Below are positions 16,381-25,086 of a DNA stretch of 34,906 nt, piece by piece. The stretch's first letter is position 1; each line of letters opens with the position of its first letter. A program made the position numbers and the translations under genes. This DNA is from Deltaproteobacteria bacterium. GTDB taxonomy: Bacteria; Myxococcota; Myxococcia; Myxococcales; 40CM-4-68-19. Location of the stretch: NCBI GenBank assembly GCA_025358085.1, contig JANYKT010000169.1:1-34906 (forward strand), in the 5' to 3' direction. The notes under the pieces are model-generated. The model worked only from the letters and a program-made list of their open reading frames with translations. It ran no database searches and had not been told where the DNA came from.

Positions 16381-17025
16381 TCAAGCAGGCAAATGCAGCA
16401 CGGTCTCCAGCTCTGCAACCGTGTCGCAGACAAAGTCAGCGGCAGCGAGGCTCGCCCGCTCGCCGAATCCCCAGCTGACGGCGCACACCCGCAGGCCGGC
16501 AGCTTTGGCTGTTGCGATGTCCACGCCGCTGTCTCCCACCAACAAAACTTGCTCCTTTGAGGCGCTGAACGCCGCGCAGATTCGCAGCAGATTCGCCGGA
16601 TCTGGTTTTCGTGCACCCTCGTCGCCGCCAATGACTTCTGCGAAGGCGTGCCCGACGCCGAGACCATCGACGATGGCGCGCGCGAAGCCGCCGGGCTTGT
16701 TGGTGAGCACCGCGCGCTGCAGCGGTGGCAGCCGCAAGAGCTCCGCGATACCGGGATAGAGGCGTGTCTTGCGCAAGAGGCACGCGCCATACTCCTCTAG
16801 CCAAAGCGGCAACGCCTCCGGGTAGCGTTGCTCGTGCGCAGTGCCGAGTGCACGGCGGATGAGGCGCTCGGCTCCATCGCCGACAAAACTCCACACCAGC
16901 GCCTCCGGGTGGCGCGGCAAGCCCAGGCGCGCGAGCATCTGGTTGACGCTGTCGGCGAGGTCGCCACGCGAATCCACCAGCGTACCGTCCAGGTCGTAGA
17001 CGACGGCGCGGAAGGCGGGCCTCAT
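16381..17025 (-). CDS. gph: HAD hydrolase, phosphoglycolate phosphatase-like
   Basis: A 214-residue HAD subfamily IA phosphatase. Motif I is VYDLDGTLVDSRGDLADSVNQMLARLGLP (Asp nucleophile and Asp acid/base), motif II lies in RAVLTNKPGG, motif III is the Lys in GARKPDPANLL, and motif IV is LLVGDSGVDIATAKAAG. The motif I and cap sequences match Gph, which clears 2-phosphoglycolate from DNA repair or oxygenase reactions; other HAD-IA substrates remain possible. ATG 17025 overlaps the stop of the amidase gene as ATGA, so the two are translationally coupled. Confidence 0.88.
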   Translation of the reverse strand: MRPAFRAVVYDLDGTLVDSRGDLADSVNQMLARLGLPRHPEALVWSFVGDGAERLIRRALGTAHEQRYPEALPLWLEEYGACLLRKTRLYPGIAELLRLPPLQRAVLTNKPGGFARAIVDGLGVGHAFAEVIGGDEGARKPDPANLLRICAAFSASKEQVLLVGDSGVDIATAKAAGLRVCAVSWGFGERASLAAADFVCDTVAELETVLHLPA

Positions 17026-18350
17026 CCGTACCAGCGCGGGGGCCTGCGGGGCCCGAAGGCCTGCTCGATGCGCCGGGCGGCCGCGAGCACAGTTGCCTCG
17101 GCGCCGTGGCGACCGATGATCTGGACGCTCATCGGCGCGCCCTCGCGCACGCAGGGGACCACGCAGCAGGGGTGGCCGGTCAGGTTGGTCACGAAGGTGA
17201 CCGCGGCCAGATTCGCGATCTTTCCGACGTCGAGCTCCCCGCATGCGAGCGCGCCTTTGTGCAGCAGCGGTGCCTGCGCGCCGACGGCGGGGCCGATGAG
17301 GACCTCGTACCGCTCGAGCAGCGCTCCGAGCTCGCGGCGCATGCCATTTCGAACGGCATCGGCGCGTGCGCGATCTCTTGCCGCGAGACCTCTGCCCAGG
17401 TTCAGGATGGTGCGCGTGTCGGCGCCCAGTTCGGCCGCGTGGTCGCGCAACAGATGCCCGCAGGTCTGCTGCGCGTCGGTGCCGACGATGACGAACTCGA
17501 CCGCCGTGGCCCAGGCGCAGAGTGGCGTCGCCACTTCGTCCACCGGCCCGAAGACTGCAAGCACCGCCTCGCGGGCGGCATTGACCAAAGCGTCTTCAGT
17601 GCCAATCAGGAAGTCGGCGAGGAGCGCGACTTTGCCGGTGAACGGCGCGCGAGCAAGAGGACGCGCCGCGAGGACCTCGAAGATGCGCGCGGCGTCTTCG
17701 ACGGTCCAGGCGATGGGCCCCGCGTGATCGAGATCGAGCGTGAGCCCGGCCACGCCGTCGAGCGGCACGGCGCCGAAAGTCGGCTTCAAGCCAACCAGAC
17801 CGTTGAGCGCCGCGGGGACACGCACGCTGCCGCCCGCATCGGTGCCGATTGCCACCGGCGCGAGGCCGCTCGCCACCGCGACCGCGCTGCCGGACGACGA
17901 GCCGCCTGGAATTCGCTTGGGGTCCCAAGGATTGACCGGTGTGCCCTGGATCGGGTTGACACCGGTGGGCTGGATTCCCAGCTCATGCATCGCGCACTTC
18001 GCGAAGACGATGGCGCCCGCCTTGCGGAGCCGCTGCACCAGGACCGCGTCGGCCGCCGCCGGCGTTTGCAAGAAGGAAGTGCCGTTGGTCGAGGGCAGGC
18101 CCTGCACGTCGATGCAGTCCTTGACCGCGATGGGGATGCCGTCGAGCAGACCCAGCGGCTTGCCGGCTGCAAGACGCGCGCGAGCGGCTTCGGCCTCGAC
18201 GGCCGCGCCCGGCACCTTGCAAAGGACGGCGCGGTCGCCTTCGCCCCGGTCAATGGCGGCGAGGCAGCGCAGCAGCGCGCGCACCGGATCGTCTTTGCCC
18301 GATCGGTAGGCATCGGCGAGTGCCTGGGCTCCCTCCGGAGACGAACTCAT
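17022..18350 (-). CDS. Amidase-signature family hydrolase
   Basis: A 442-residue amidase-signature enzyme with the Ser-cisSer-Lys triad: Lys in GIPIAVKDCIDVQGLPSTNG, cis-Ser in GGSSSGSAVAVASG, and Ser in IGTDAGGSVRVPAALNGLVG (Ala where most members have Thr). It hydrolyses a carboxamide; the substrate cannot be read from sequence. GatA is unlikely because gatB and gatC are absent. The gene is sandwiched by ATGA overlaps, with a 47-codon frame upstream and the HAD phosphatase downstream, so three frames form one operon. Confidence 0.9.
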   Translation of the reverse strand: MSSSPEGAQALADAYRSGKDDPVRALLRCLAAIDRGEGDRAVLCKVPGAAVEAEAARARLAAGKPLGLLDGIPIAVKDCIDVQGLPSTNGTSFLQTPAAADAVLVQRLRKAGAIVFAKCAMHELGIQPTGVNPIQGTPVNPWDPKRIPGGSSSGSAVAVASGLAPVAIGTDAGGSVRVPAALNGLVGLKPTFGAVPLDGVAGLTLDLDHAGPIAWTVEDAARIFEVLAARPLARAPFTGKVALLADFLIGTEDALVNAAREAVLAVFGPVDEVATPLCAWATAVEFVIVGTDAQQTCGHLLRDHAAELGADTRTILNLGRGLAARDRARADAVRNGMRRELGALLERYEVLIGPAVGAQAPLLHKGALACGELDVGKIANLAAVTFVTNLTGHPCCVVPCVREGAPMSVQIIGRHGAEATVLAAARRIEQAFGPRRPPRWYG

Positions 18351-18490
18351 TGAATGGGCAGCTCGTGGATACGCGCGTCTTTGCGCACTTTCGCGAGCAA
18401 CAGATTGCGGAAGAACGCGTGCGCCGTGAGACGCGAAAGGAGCCGCAGCAGCGCGCCGCGCAGTGGCGGCGAGGCCTTGGGGAGGTGCAT
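18347..18490 (-). CDS. Small hypothetical protein coupled to amidase
   Basis: A 47-residue frame starting MHLPKASPPLRGALLRLLSR and ending IHELPIQ. Its TGA overlaps the amidase ATG (ATGA), the same arrangement used between amidase and phosphatase. The product is basic and amphipathic, with an FFRNLLLAKVRKD helix. No family is recognised, and the ribosome site is poor. It may be a true short gene or a leader that controls amidase translation. Confidence 0.4.
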   Translation of the reverse strand: MHLPKASPPLRGALLRLLSRLTAHAFFRNLLLAKVRKDARIHELPIQ

Positions 18491-18582
18491 GGGGGAGTGC
18501 CTACCACACTGGCGAAGCCGCTTAACTTCCCCACGCGCCGCGGGGTCGTTGCTGCAGACTTCAACTCAAGGAGACGACTCCA

Positions 18583-19743
18583 ATGAACATCTCTCGATTG
18601 CTTCCCTTCGGTCTCGCGGCAGTGCTCGGTGCGTGCGGCGGATCCCAGGCTTCCAGCGCCGACTTCGCCAGCGCGGCGCCTTCCTACAGCAACCTGGCTC
18701 TCGCGCAGAACGACGGCGACGTGGTGCCGGCGACCGCGCCCTCCGGCTCCGACACGGCGACGCAGCAGAACGCCACCGCGCCCTCCTGCCATCCCCACCT
18801 GATGGATCGCGCCCACGACATCATGGCGCGCGTGAACCGGCACTTCCACAAGCACCTCGCGCACGTCGAGGACCTCGTCCAGGACCATGCGAAAATCGCG
18901 ACCGGGACCGCGGCCAGCTGGGAGAACATCAAGGATGGAATCGATCGCAAGTTCTCCATGACCCGGGCCGCCAACGCCGACGGCTCTGCGACGTTCACCT
19001 TCCAACTCGACCTCAAGCAGGTGACGGCCGCGAGCTTTACCACCGTGATGACCGGCACCGTGACCGCCACCGGCCACGCTGCCGCTGATGCGGGAGCCTC
19101 CCTGCGCGAGCGGTCCGGGTCCATCACCTTCGATTTCTCCGCGCTCAAGACAGTCATCCCCACCGAGGAGGCGGAAGGCAAGATCATCGACAGCTTCGAC
19201 AATCTGGACGACCCGGCCAAGGGCGAGAAGCGCATCGCCTCACTCGCGCTGGAAAACTTCGTCGCCGACGACGACGGCACCCGCACGGCCCGCAACGCCA
19301 ACTTCGTCTGGGAGCGCGAGCCGTCCATCGGCGGCAGCTTCGCCTTCCAGGATCAGGTTGACTTCGGCTGCTCGAAGGTCGCCAGCGGCTTGGCCACGGT
19401 GAACGCGGTCGCGCGCTGGTACAAGGTGGACGGCCAGACCGTGCACGGCCGCACCGACGCCAGCGCCGCGGGCGGCCCGTTCACCTCGGGCAAAGTGCTG
19501 GTCGGCGTGACCTGTGGCGCGGGCGGCACGGCCGGCAAGCCTGCTGAGGGCTACTGGATGTTGAAGGTCGAGAGCGCGACCGGCACCACGGTCTCCGGCG
19601 ACGCGGCCACCACCGGCAGCGCTTGCGATACCAAGCTCGATCCGAAGAACGGCGCGCCGCCGGCACTGGCCGACAACGCGACCGACTTCGACTTCAGCAC
19701 GCTGAACTTCAGCACGCCCTACCCGTTCCCCAACGAGTGGTGA
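18583..19743 (+). CDS. Secreted lipoprotein of unknown function
   Basis: A 386-residue protein with a signal peptide and lipobox LGAC, then a Gly/Ser/Ala-rich linker. AAGGAG sits about nine bases upstream of ATG 18583. Residues about 75-110 are His-rich (CHPHLMDRAHDIMARVNRHFHKHLAHVED), which could bind metal. The rest is Thr/Ala/Asp-rich and beta-like, with four more cysteines that could form disulfides in the periplasm. I do not recognise the family. It is followed by a strong intrinsic terminator, so it is probably a single-gene unit. Confidence 0.85.
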   Translation: MNISRLLPFGLAAVLGACGGSQASSADFASAAPSYSNLALAQNDGDVVPATAPSGSDTATQQNATAPSCHPHLMDRAHDIMARVNRHFHKHLAHVEDLVQDHAKIATGTAASWENIKDGIDRKFSMTRAANADGSATFTFQLDLKQVTAASFTTVMTGTVTATGHAAADAGASLRERSGSITFDFSALKTVIPTEEAEGKIIDSFDNLDDPAKGEKRIASLALENFVADDDGTRTARNANFVWEREPSIGGSFAFQDQVDFGCSKVASGLATVNAVARWYKVDGQTVHGRTDASAAGGPFTSGKVLVGVTCGAGGTAGKPAEGYWMLKVESATGTTVSGDAATTGSACDTKLDPKNGAPPALADNATDFDFSTLNFSTPYPFPNEW

Positions 19744-19775
19744 CCGTCGCTCCAAAGGCGGTCGGCATGATTTGA

Positions 19776-19813
19776 GAAGGGGCGCCCGCGCGAGCCGGCG
19801 CCCCTTCGCTTTT
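19776..19813 (+). terminator. Rho-independent terminator
   Basis: GAAGGGGCGCC (19776-19786) pairs perfectly with GGCGCCCCTTC (19797-19807), an 11-bp GC-rich stem with a ten-base loop, followed by GCTTTT. It lies 32 bases after the lipoprotein stop and ends that transcript. Confidence 0.85.
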
Positions 19814-19847
19814 GCCAGCTGCGGTAGGTTCGCAGAGTGAGGCCAGC

Positions 19848-20522
19848 GTGGAATTCGTGAAGATCGTGGCGGGCCGCTTCTGGATGGGGAGCGACCCTCC
19901 CGAGGGCAACGACGACGAGCACCCGCGCCGGCTTGCGGAGACGGCGGCGTACGAGATCGCAAGCGCGCCGGCGACCAATGCGGACTTCGCGCCCTTCGTC
20001 GAAGCCGGCTACCGCGACCGTGGAGTCTGGAGCGACGAAGGCTGGGAGTGGCGCGAGCGCGAGAAGATCACGCGACCCCGCTTCTGGGACGACAAGGCCT
20101 GGCGCGCCTACCAGGGCCCAGGGCATCCGGTGGTCGGCGCGAGCCATCATGAAGCCGAGGCATTCGCGCGTTGGCTGGACTTGCGCCTTCCGACGGAACT
20201 GGAGTGGGAGCACGCCGCGCGGGGGGCGGATGGGCGCCGCTACCCTTGGGGCGATGTCTGGGATCCTTCGCGCTCGCATCATCGCGGCGGCCCGCGGCAC
20301 ACGCTGCCGGTCGGCTCGTTTCCGGAGGGCCGCAGCCCGCACGGCCTGCTCGACTGCGCGGGCAACGTCTGGGAATGGTGCACGGACCTCTACGCGCCCG
20401 GACTGCGCAGCGCTCGCGGTGGCGGCTGGAACGCGCACCCGCCACAGCTGCGCTGCGCGAGCCGCAACGCCTGGCCGCCTTCCGCACGCTTCTCGAACCT
20501 CGGCTTCCGTCTGGCACGCTGA
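19848..20522 (+). CDS. FGE-like (sulfatase-modifying factor fold) protein
   Basis: A 224-residue protein of the formylglycine-generating-enzyme fold. Landmarks run in order: VKIVAGRFWMGSDPPEGNDDEHPRR, HPVVGASHHEAEAFARWLDLRLPTELEWEHAARG, RRYPWGD, GLLDCAGNVWEWCTDLY, RGGGWN and FSNLGFRLAR. True FGE uses two copper-binding cysteines near the end; here the region reads GGWNAHPPQLRCASRNAW, keeping only one. Catalytic FGE activity is therefore doubtful, and a binding or other oxidase role is possible. GTG 19848 is chosen because GAGG lies five bases upstream; an earlier in-frame TTG falls inside the terminator. Confidence 0.88.
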   Translation: MEFVKIVAGRFWMGSDPPEGNDDEHPRRLAETAAYEIASAPATNADFAPFVEAGYRDRGVWSDEGWEWREREKITRPRFWDDKAWRAYQGPGHPVVGASHHEAEAFARWLDLRLPTELEWEHAARGADGRRYPWGDVWDPSRSHHRGGPRHTLPVGSFPEGRSPHGLLDCAGNVWEWCTDLYAPGLRSARGGGWNAHPPQLRCASRNAWPPSARFSNLGFRLAR

Positions 20523-20563
20523 CCGCTTGCGAGACCGCTCCACTTGGTGCAGCTTGCCGAGCG

Positions 20564-21448
20564 ATGTCTTTTTCGACCAGCGACAGATTCAGTGCGCTCG
20601 ACCCGAAGGACCGCGACCGGCTCGAGGCACTGGCCAAGCTCGACGAGTTCAAGGCCGGGCAGGAGATCCTCACCAGCGGCAAGCCGGTCGAGTGGCTCTA
20701 CCTGATTGCCTCGGGCGGGGTGGACATCTGCGCCGGTGCGGTCACGCTGGTGTCGCTGCGGGCGGGAGATCTCTTCGGCGAACTCGCTTCCTTCGCGGAG
20801 CTGCCAGAAGGCATCCGCCATGTCGCGCGCGAAGACACCATCGTGCGCGTGGTGCCGAAGAATCCGCTACTGCAGGAGCTGAAGGCGCACCGGTCGCTCG
20901 CCACCGGCTTGCTCTCGGTCTATTGCCGCTCTATCTCGGAAAAACTCCGCGCCACCAACGAGGTCCTGGCGCAACTCGGACCGGTTAACTTCAGCCGCCC
21001 GCCGCCGCCGCTTCAGCCGGGGCTTCCGGCCGGGGCGCGTGCGCGGCATCTCTCGGCCGAGGAGTCCGCCTGGCTGCAGATGCTGGGGGTCCGGCTGGAC
21101 GTGGAGGACGGCTCGATCCTGGTAGCCGAGGGTGACACCACGCGCTCCTTCTTCGTCATCGAAGCGGGCGTCTGCGAAGTCCGCAAGCACGTCGCCGGCG
21201 GCGAGAAGACGCTGGCCACACTCGGCGCGGGAGATCTCTTTGGCTTCATGGCGTTCGCGGACGGCAAGCCGCGCTCGGCCTCGGTAGTGGCGGCCGGAGC
21301 GGTGCAGGTCTCGCGCATCGATCCGGACGCGCTCGACAAAGCGCTGCACCTCAACTTTACGGTCGGCTTCAAGTTTCTGGGCACGCTCTGTGGCGTGCTG
21401 GGCCGGACCTTCTGCGACACCGCGCGCGCGGTCATCGCCAACAGCTGA
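20564..21448 (+). CDS. Protein with two cyclic-nucleotide-binding-like domains
   Basis: A 294-residue protein with two Crp/cNMP-binding folds and no DNA-binding domain. Domain 1 (about 10-120) reads FKAGQEILTSGKPVEWLYLIASGGVDI and LRAGDLFGELASF; domain 2 (about 165-275) reads VEDGSILVAEGDTTRSFFVIEAGVCEVRK and LGAGDLFGFMAFADGKPRSASVVA. In classical cAMP sites the phosphate-binding cassette is GExAL followed by RxAT or RxAS; GELASF and PRSAS only loosely match, so ligand binding is uncertain. ATG 20564 starts 42 bases after the FGE-like gene, suggesting an operon. Confidence 0.85.
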   Translation: MSFSTSDRFSALDPKDRDRLEALAKLDEFKAGQEILTSGKPVEWLYLIASGGVDICAGAVTLVSLRAGDLFGELASFAELPEGIRHVAREDTIVRVVPKNPLLQELKAHRSLATGLLSVYCRSISEKLRATNEVLAQLGPVNFSRPPPPLQPGLPAGARARHLSAEESAWLQMLGVRLDVEDGSILVAEGDTTRSFFVIEAGVCEVRKHVAGGEKTLATLGAGDLFGFMAFADGKPRSASVVAAGAVQVSRIDPDALDKALHLNFTVGFKFLGTLCGVLGRTFCDTARAVIANS

Positions 21449-21457
21449 CCCTGACCC

Positions 21458-21706
21458 TCAAGCCTGGCGCGCCGCTCCCGAAAGCGCGCCCAGCGCGCTC
21501 TGCAGCTGCTGCAGGTCCGGCGTGAGCACCGCGAGACCCGCCTCCGCCGCCTCGAGGTCGCGTCGAGCCGCAGCCAGCTCGACCTGCAGCGCCGCAGTCC
21601 CTGTGCGCCGCCCACACAGCACTTCCGCCGAGGCTTTGAGCGAGTGCGCCTCCAGCCGCAGCGTCTTCCAGTCCCTGCGCGCGAGTGCACGCCTGATTTC
21701 GGTCAT
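21458..21706 (-). CDS. Orphan Hpt-like phosphotransfer domain, short
   Basis: An 82-residue protein containing the Hpt signature [14 protein letters not shown], where the His (residue 20) would carry the phosphate between a hybrid histidine kinase and a response regulator. It continues with [19 protein letters not shown], matching the helices of the bundle. The usual first helix (about 30 residues) before the His is missing, and an in-frame stop lies just upstream, so it may be a fragment of a larger kinase. It abuts a decayed catalase gene, in line with local decay. No kinase or regulator is nearby. Confidence 0.6.
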   Translation of the reverse strand: MTEIRRALARRDWKTLRLEAHSLKASAEVLCGRRTGTAALQVELAAARRDLEAAEAGLAVLTPDLQQLQSALGALSGAARQA

Positions 21707-21734
21707 CCGGCGTCATCCGAGGACGCACACCAAG

Positions 21735-22110
21735 AACGCCTTGCCCATTCAGGTGAGCCGGAAGCCGAGGCGGCGAAGTCGAAGGTCAATCCATTCGACG
21801 TCACCAAAGTCTGGTCGCACAAGGCCTATCCGCGCATTGAAGTGGGCGAGGTGGTTCTCAATCGCAATCCGGAGAATGACTACACGGACGTGGAGCAGGC
21901 TGCCTTCGCGCCATCGACCGTGGTACCGGGCCTGGGCTTCTCGCCCGACCGCATGCTGCAGTGCCGGCTCTTTTCCTATGCCGACGCGCAGCGATATCGA
22001 TTGGGCGTGAACGATCACCAGATCCCACTTCAAAAAAGCCGACAAAGAGTAGGGCGAGCGCGTCGAGAAGGGTCTCGCGGCCGCCAAGCCCGGGGACCCG
22101 CGCTCACGCT
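21735..22110 (+). pseudogene. Catalase gene remnant (internally deleted)
   Basis: Bases 21761-22025 read in one frame as heme-catalase middle sequence: [59 protein letters not shown] and [12 protein letters not shown]. At about 22026 the frame changes to HFKKADKE[15 protein letters not shown], which matches the catalase C-terminus FxKADPEYGxRVAxGL, with a TAG where Tyr is expected. The stretch before 21761 (ALPIQVS) may be earlier catalase sequence in a third frame. The N-terminus with the catalytic His and Asn, and the block between the two pieces, are missing. This is a dead gene from at least two deletions. Confidence 0.85.
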
Positions 22111-22119
22111 CTCGTTGTT

Positions 22120-23901
22120 TCAGCGCAATGTCTGAGCCTTCTGCGCTGCCGTCCAGGCGGCAATTCGTGTCTCGAGCACGTCGAGCGGCATGGCCCCCCC
22201 GGACAGCACCTCGTCGTGGAAGCCGCGCAGGTCGAAGCGGGCGCCCAACTCCTGTTGAGCTTTCGCCCGCAGCGCCAGGATCTTCAGCTGGCCAATTTTG
22301 TAGCCAAGCGCCTGCGCGGGCCAGGCCATATAGCGGTCGGTCTCGCTCTGGAGATTGACCTCGTCGATGCCCGAGTTTGCGTGGAAGTAGTCCACGACCT
22401 GTTGCCGGGTCCAATGCTTGGAGTGGAAGCCGGTATCGACCACCAGCCGGATGGCGCGAAGCAGGTCATCCTGCAGGTGCCCATAGAAGCTATAGGGGTC
22501 CTGATAAGCTCCGACTTCTTCGGCCAGCCGCTCGGAGTACAGAGCCCAGCCTTCCACGAAAGCGATATAGAAACCGTGCTGGCGGAACGGCAGCAGGGTG
22601 GGAAGTTCCTGCGCCACCGAGATCTGCATGTGATGCCCCGGAACGCCCTCATGATAGGTAGTCGTCTCGATATCGAGTGTGGTGCGGTGTTCGAAGTCGC
22701 CGGTATTGACTTTGATATGTCCAGGCCGCTTGCCGTCCGACGTGCCTTCTTCGTATTGCGCCCCCGAGGCCTCTTTCTCCCGATAAGCCTCGACCGACAT
22801 GATCTCGACCTTCGCCCTGGGCAGCCGGCCGAACAGCTTCGGCAGCAGGGCCCACATCTGATCGGTATACTTGCGATAGAGATCAAGCATCTCCTGGCGC
22901 GACTTCGGGTGCAGCTTCGGATCCACCTTGATGGCGGCATCAAATGATTTCAGGTCCTGAAAGCCCATCTTCTGCGCAATCTTCAGCATGGCCGCCCGGT
23001 CGCGCGCCACTTCGGCCAGTCCAATCTGGTGAATCTGGTCCGGCGTCAGGTCGGTGGTGGTGGTGGTCTTGACGGCGAAGGCATAGCGCGCCTGTCCGTC
23101 TGGCAGAGCCCAGAGGCCCGGGTCTTTCCGGCCGGCCGGCGCATATTCGTCGGCGACGAACTTCGCGAACTTCACGTAGGCGGGCTGCACGCCGTCCCGG
23201 ATAGCGGCCAGCATGGCTGCATTCAATCGATCCTTATCAGTCTGCGAAAACGACTTCGGCAGCTTCTTCGAGGGCTCGACGAAGAACGGGCTCTCCTCCG
23301 GACTGATCTTGCCGAGGCCGGCCGCCTGCCGCGCCACCTGCTCGAGCAGGATTCTCGGCGGCACCAGCTTGTCGGCCATGCCTTTCCGCATCAGATCAGT
23401 TGTCTGGGCGAACGCCAGCGGGATGGCCTTCAGACGTGCGATGTAGTCCTCGTAATCCTTGACCGTCTCGAACGAAAGAATCGAGACCAGCTGCGGCGCA
23501 TTGATATGGATGCCGCCGAACTGGCTGACCGGCTGTTCCCAGTCCTTGAACTTCGCGCCCTCCAGGTCCAGGGCGAGCTTGCTCACCATCAGCTCCTGGT
23601 TGAGCATCTCCTGCTCGGGAAAGCCGGTGGTGTCGACAGCTTTGAAGCGGGCAAGAAACTGCTTTGATTGTTCCAGGTCGGCATAGACCGCCTTTTCAGA
23701 AAAGTCGGAGAGCTTGTCATTGAACCGTTGATCACCCAGCTGCGAGGCGAACTCCGGATTCGTGCGCAGGTTGTATTCCCACTGTTCGGCGAGCAGGCTT
23801 GTGAGCAGCTTGCGCCTTGTATCGAGCGACAATGACGGAGGAGTTGCCCTGGCGCCTGCACCCAGCAGAAGCGCCGCGAGGAGCGCGGGGACGATTTGCA
23901 T
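22120..23901 (-). CDS. DUF885 family exported peptidase-like protein
   Basis: A 593-residue DUF885 protein. Its zinc-peptidase-like core reads [20 protein letters not shown] (HExxPGHH), followed about 25 residues later by [17 protein letters not shown], which supplies the second Glu and the EGWALY signature of the family. An N-terminal hydrophobic segment ending GAGARA predicts Sec export and SPase I cleavage. ATG 23901 is chosen because it starts the signal peptide; ATG 23937 is also in frame. Family members are probable metallopeptidases of unknown substrate. Single gene, convergent with the catalase remnant. Confidence 0.9.
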   Translation of the reverse strand: MQIVPALLAALLLGAGARATPPSLSLDTRRKLLTSLLAEQWEYNLRTNPEFASQLGDQRFNDKLSDFSEKAVYADLEQSKQFLARFKAVDTTGFPEQEMLNQELMVSKLALDLEGAKFKDWEQPVSQFGGIHINAPQLVSILSFETVKDYEDYIARLKAIPLAFAQTTDLMRKGMADKLVPPRILLEQVARQAAGLGKISPEESPFFVEPSKKLPKSFSQTDKDRLNAAMLAAIRDGVQPAYVKFAKFVADEYAPAGRKDPGLWALPDGQARYAFAVKTTTTTDLTPDQIHQIGLAEVARDRAAMLKIAQKMGFQDLKSFDAAIKVDPKLHPKSRQEMLDLYRKYTDQMWALLPKLFGRLPRAKVEIMSVEAYREKEASGAQYEEGTSDGKRPGHIKVNTGDFEHRTTLDIETTTYHEGVPGHHMQISVAQELPTLLPFRQHGFYIAFVEGWALYSERLAEEVGAYQDPYSFYGHLQDDLLRAIRLVVDTGFHSKHWTRQQVVDYFHANSGIDEVNLQSETDRYMAWPAQALGYKIGQLKILALRAKAQQELGARFDLRGFHDEVLSGGAMPLDVLETRIAAWTAAQKAQTLR

Positions 23902-24066
23902 GGTCGCTTGTACGCCGTTTCTGCGCGGACATTTCAACTGCCACGGACTTCACTCCGTTGACGAGCAGGGCCTCAGTCTGGGCCCGCTTGCTTTTCATTG
24001 GAAGATTGCGCTACGCGTCTTCGCGTTGTTTCCCGCCGTTATGCCCGCGACTCTGGAGGTTTACCT

Positions 24067-24927
24067 GTGAAGAAGATCAGCCTTTCGCTTCTCTCGCTCT
24101 TATTCGCCGCCTGCGGCGGCACCGCCAACTCGCAAGGTCCTGCTGCGGAAGAGTCCGCTCCACCGATGCTGGGCCTCCATATGGCCAAGGGCGAAGGCCC
24201 CGAGTTGTCGCGGAAGCCAGGCGGCGGCGGCGGCTCTAACATGATCTTTCACAACGGCGAGATCATGCCCACCACCTCCGTGCATGCCATCTTCTGGGGT
24301 TCGAGCTGGGCGGGGAATACCAGCGACAAGGTCTCTGGAATGGACTCCTACTATCAGGGGTTCGGCAACTCAACCTATGCCGCGGCCTCGAATGAATATA
24401 CCGGCACCAACGGCCAGGTATCTTCGGCCGTGGCTTATACCGGGCACACGACAGACGGCACCACTGCACGCGGCGGCCGCAATTCGAGCACCATCCTCTC
24501 CGAAGTGTGCAAGGTGATCGGCACCAGCGCGGTACACAACGGCTATTACCCCGTTTACGTGGACCTTCCTCGAGGTAGCGCGGGGTATTGCGGATACCAC
24601 AGCGCAGGCACCTGCAATGGCGTGACCGTGCAGTTCGCCTTCTTCTGGAATCTCGATGGCGATTCCGGCTGCGACCCGGTCGATACTTCAGGCCTGCACT
24701 CGCAAGGCCTTGCCGCCATCGCCAACACCAGCTCGCACGAGCTGTCCGAGGCCCGCACCGATCCGAACAACGGCGGCTGGTACGACAGCTCGGGACAGGA
24801 GAATGGCGACAAGTGCAACTTCCAGTTCCCACAGCCGCTGGTGACGTTCGCAAACGGCACGCAGTGGAAGGCGCAGTCCGAGTGGTCGAACGCGGCCAAC
24901 GCCGGCGCCGGCGGCTGCATCGAATAG
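24067..24927 (+). CDS. EXORDIUM-like secreted lipoprotein
   Basis: A 286-residue lipoprotein. GTG 24067 has GGAGG seven bases upstream (24055-24059) and begins a signal peptide ending in lipobox FAAC. A Gly-rich linker leads to a domain resembling the plant phosphate-induced/EXORDIUM family: NGEIMPTTSVHAIFWGSSW, then NGYYPVYVDLP, CGYHS and VTVQFAFFWNLDG. The C-terminal part reads SSHELSEARTDPNNGGWYDSSGQENGDKC, a conserved His-Glu motif that in related proteins might bind metal, though it lacks a second His in HExxH spacing. Cysteines suggest disulfides. Its role is unknown; cell-surface or secreted. Confidence 0.8.
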   Translation: MKKISLSLLSLLFAACGGTANSQGPAAEESAPPMLGLHMAKGEGPELSRKPGGGGGSNMIFHNGEIMPTTSVHAIFWGSSWAGNTSDKVSGMDSYYQGFGNSTYAAASNEYTGTNGQVSSAVAYTGHTTDGTTARGGRNSSTILSEVCKVIGTSAVHNGYYPVYVDLPRGSAGYCGYHSAGTCNGVTVQFAFFWNLDGDSGCDPVDTSGLHSQGLAAIANTSSHELSEARTDPNNGGWYDSSGQENGDKCNFQFPQPLVTFANGTQWKAQSEWSNAANAGAGGCIE

Positions 24928-25086
24928 TCTGGCTCGCGGGAGGCGCCCGCTCGCGGGAATGGTGCTGGCGCCTGACGCGCGGATTCTGGGAAAACGAAGG
25001 CCCGGTTGTTCACGAGCGCTGAGCTCAAGGTCCTTCCTTTTTCGCCTGAACCGCCTGCGAGAATACTCTCCGCGCGAAACGAATCG

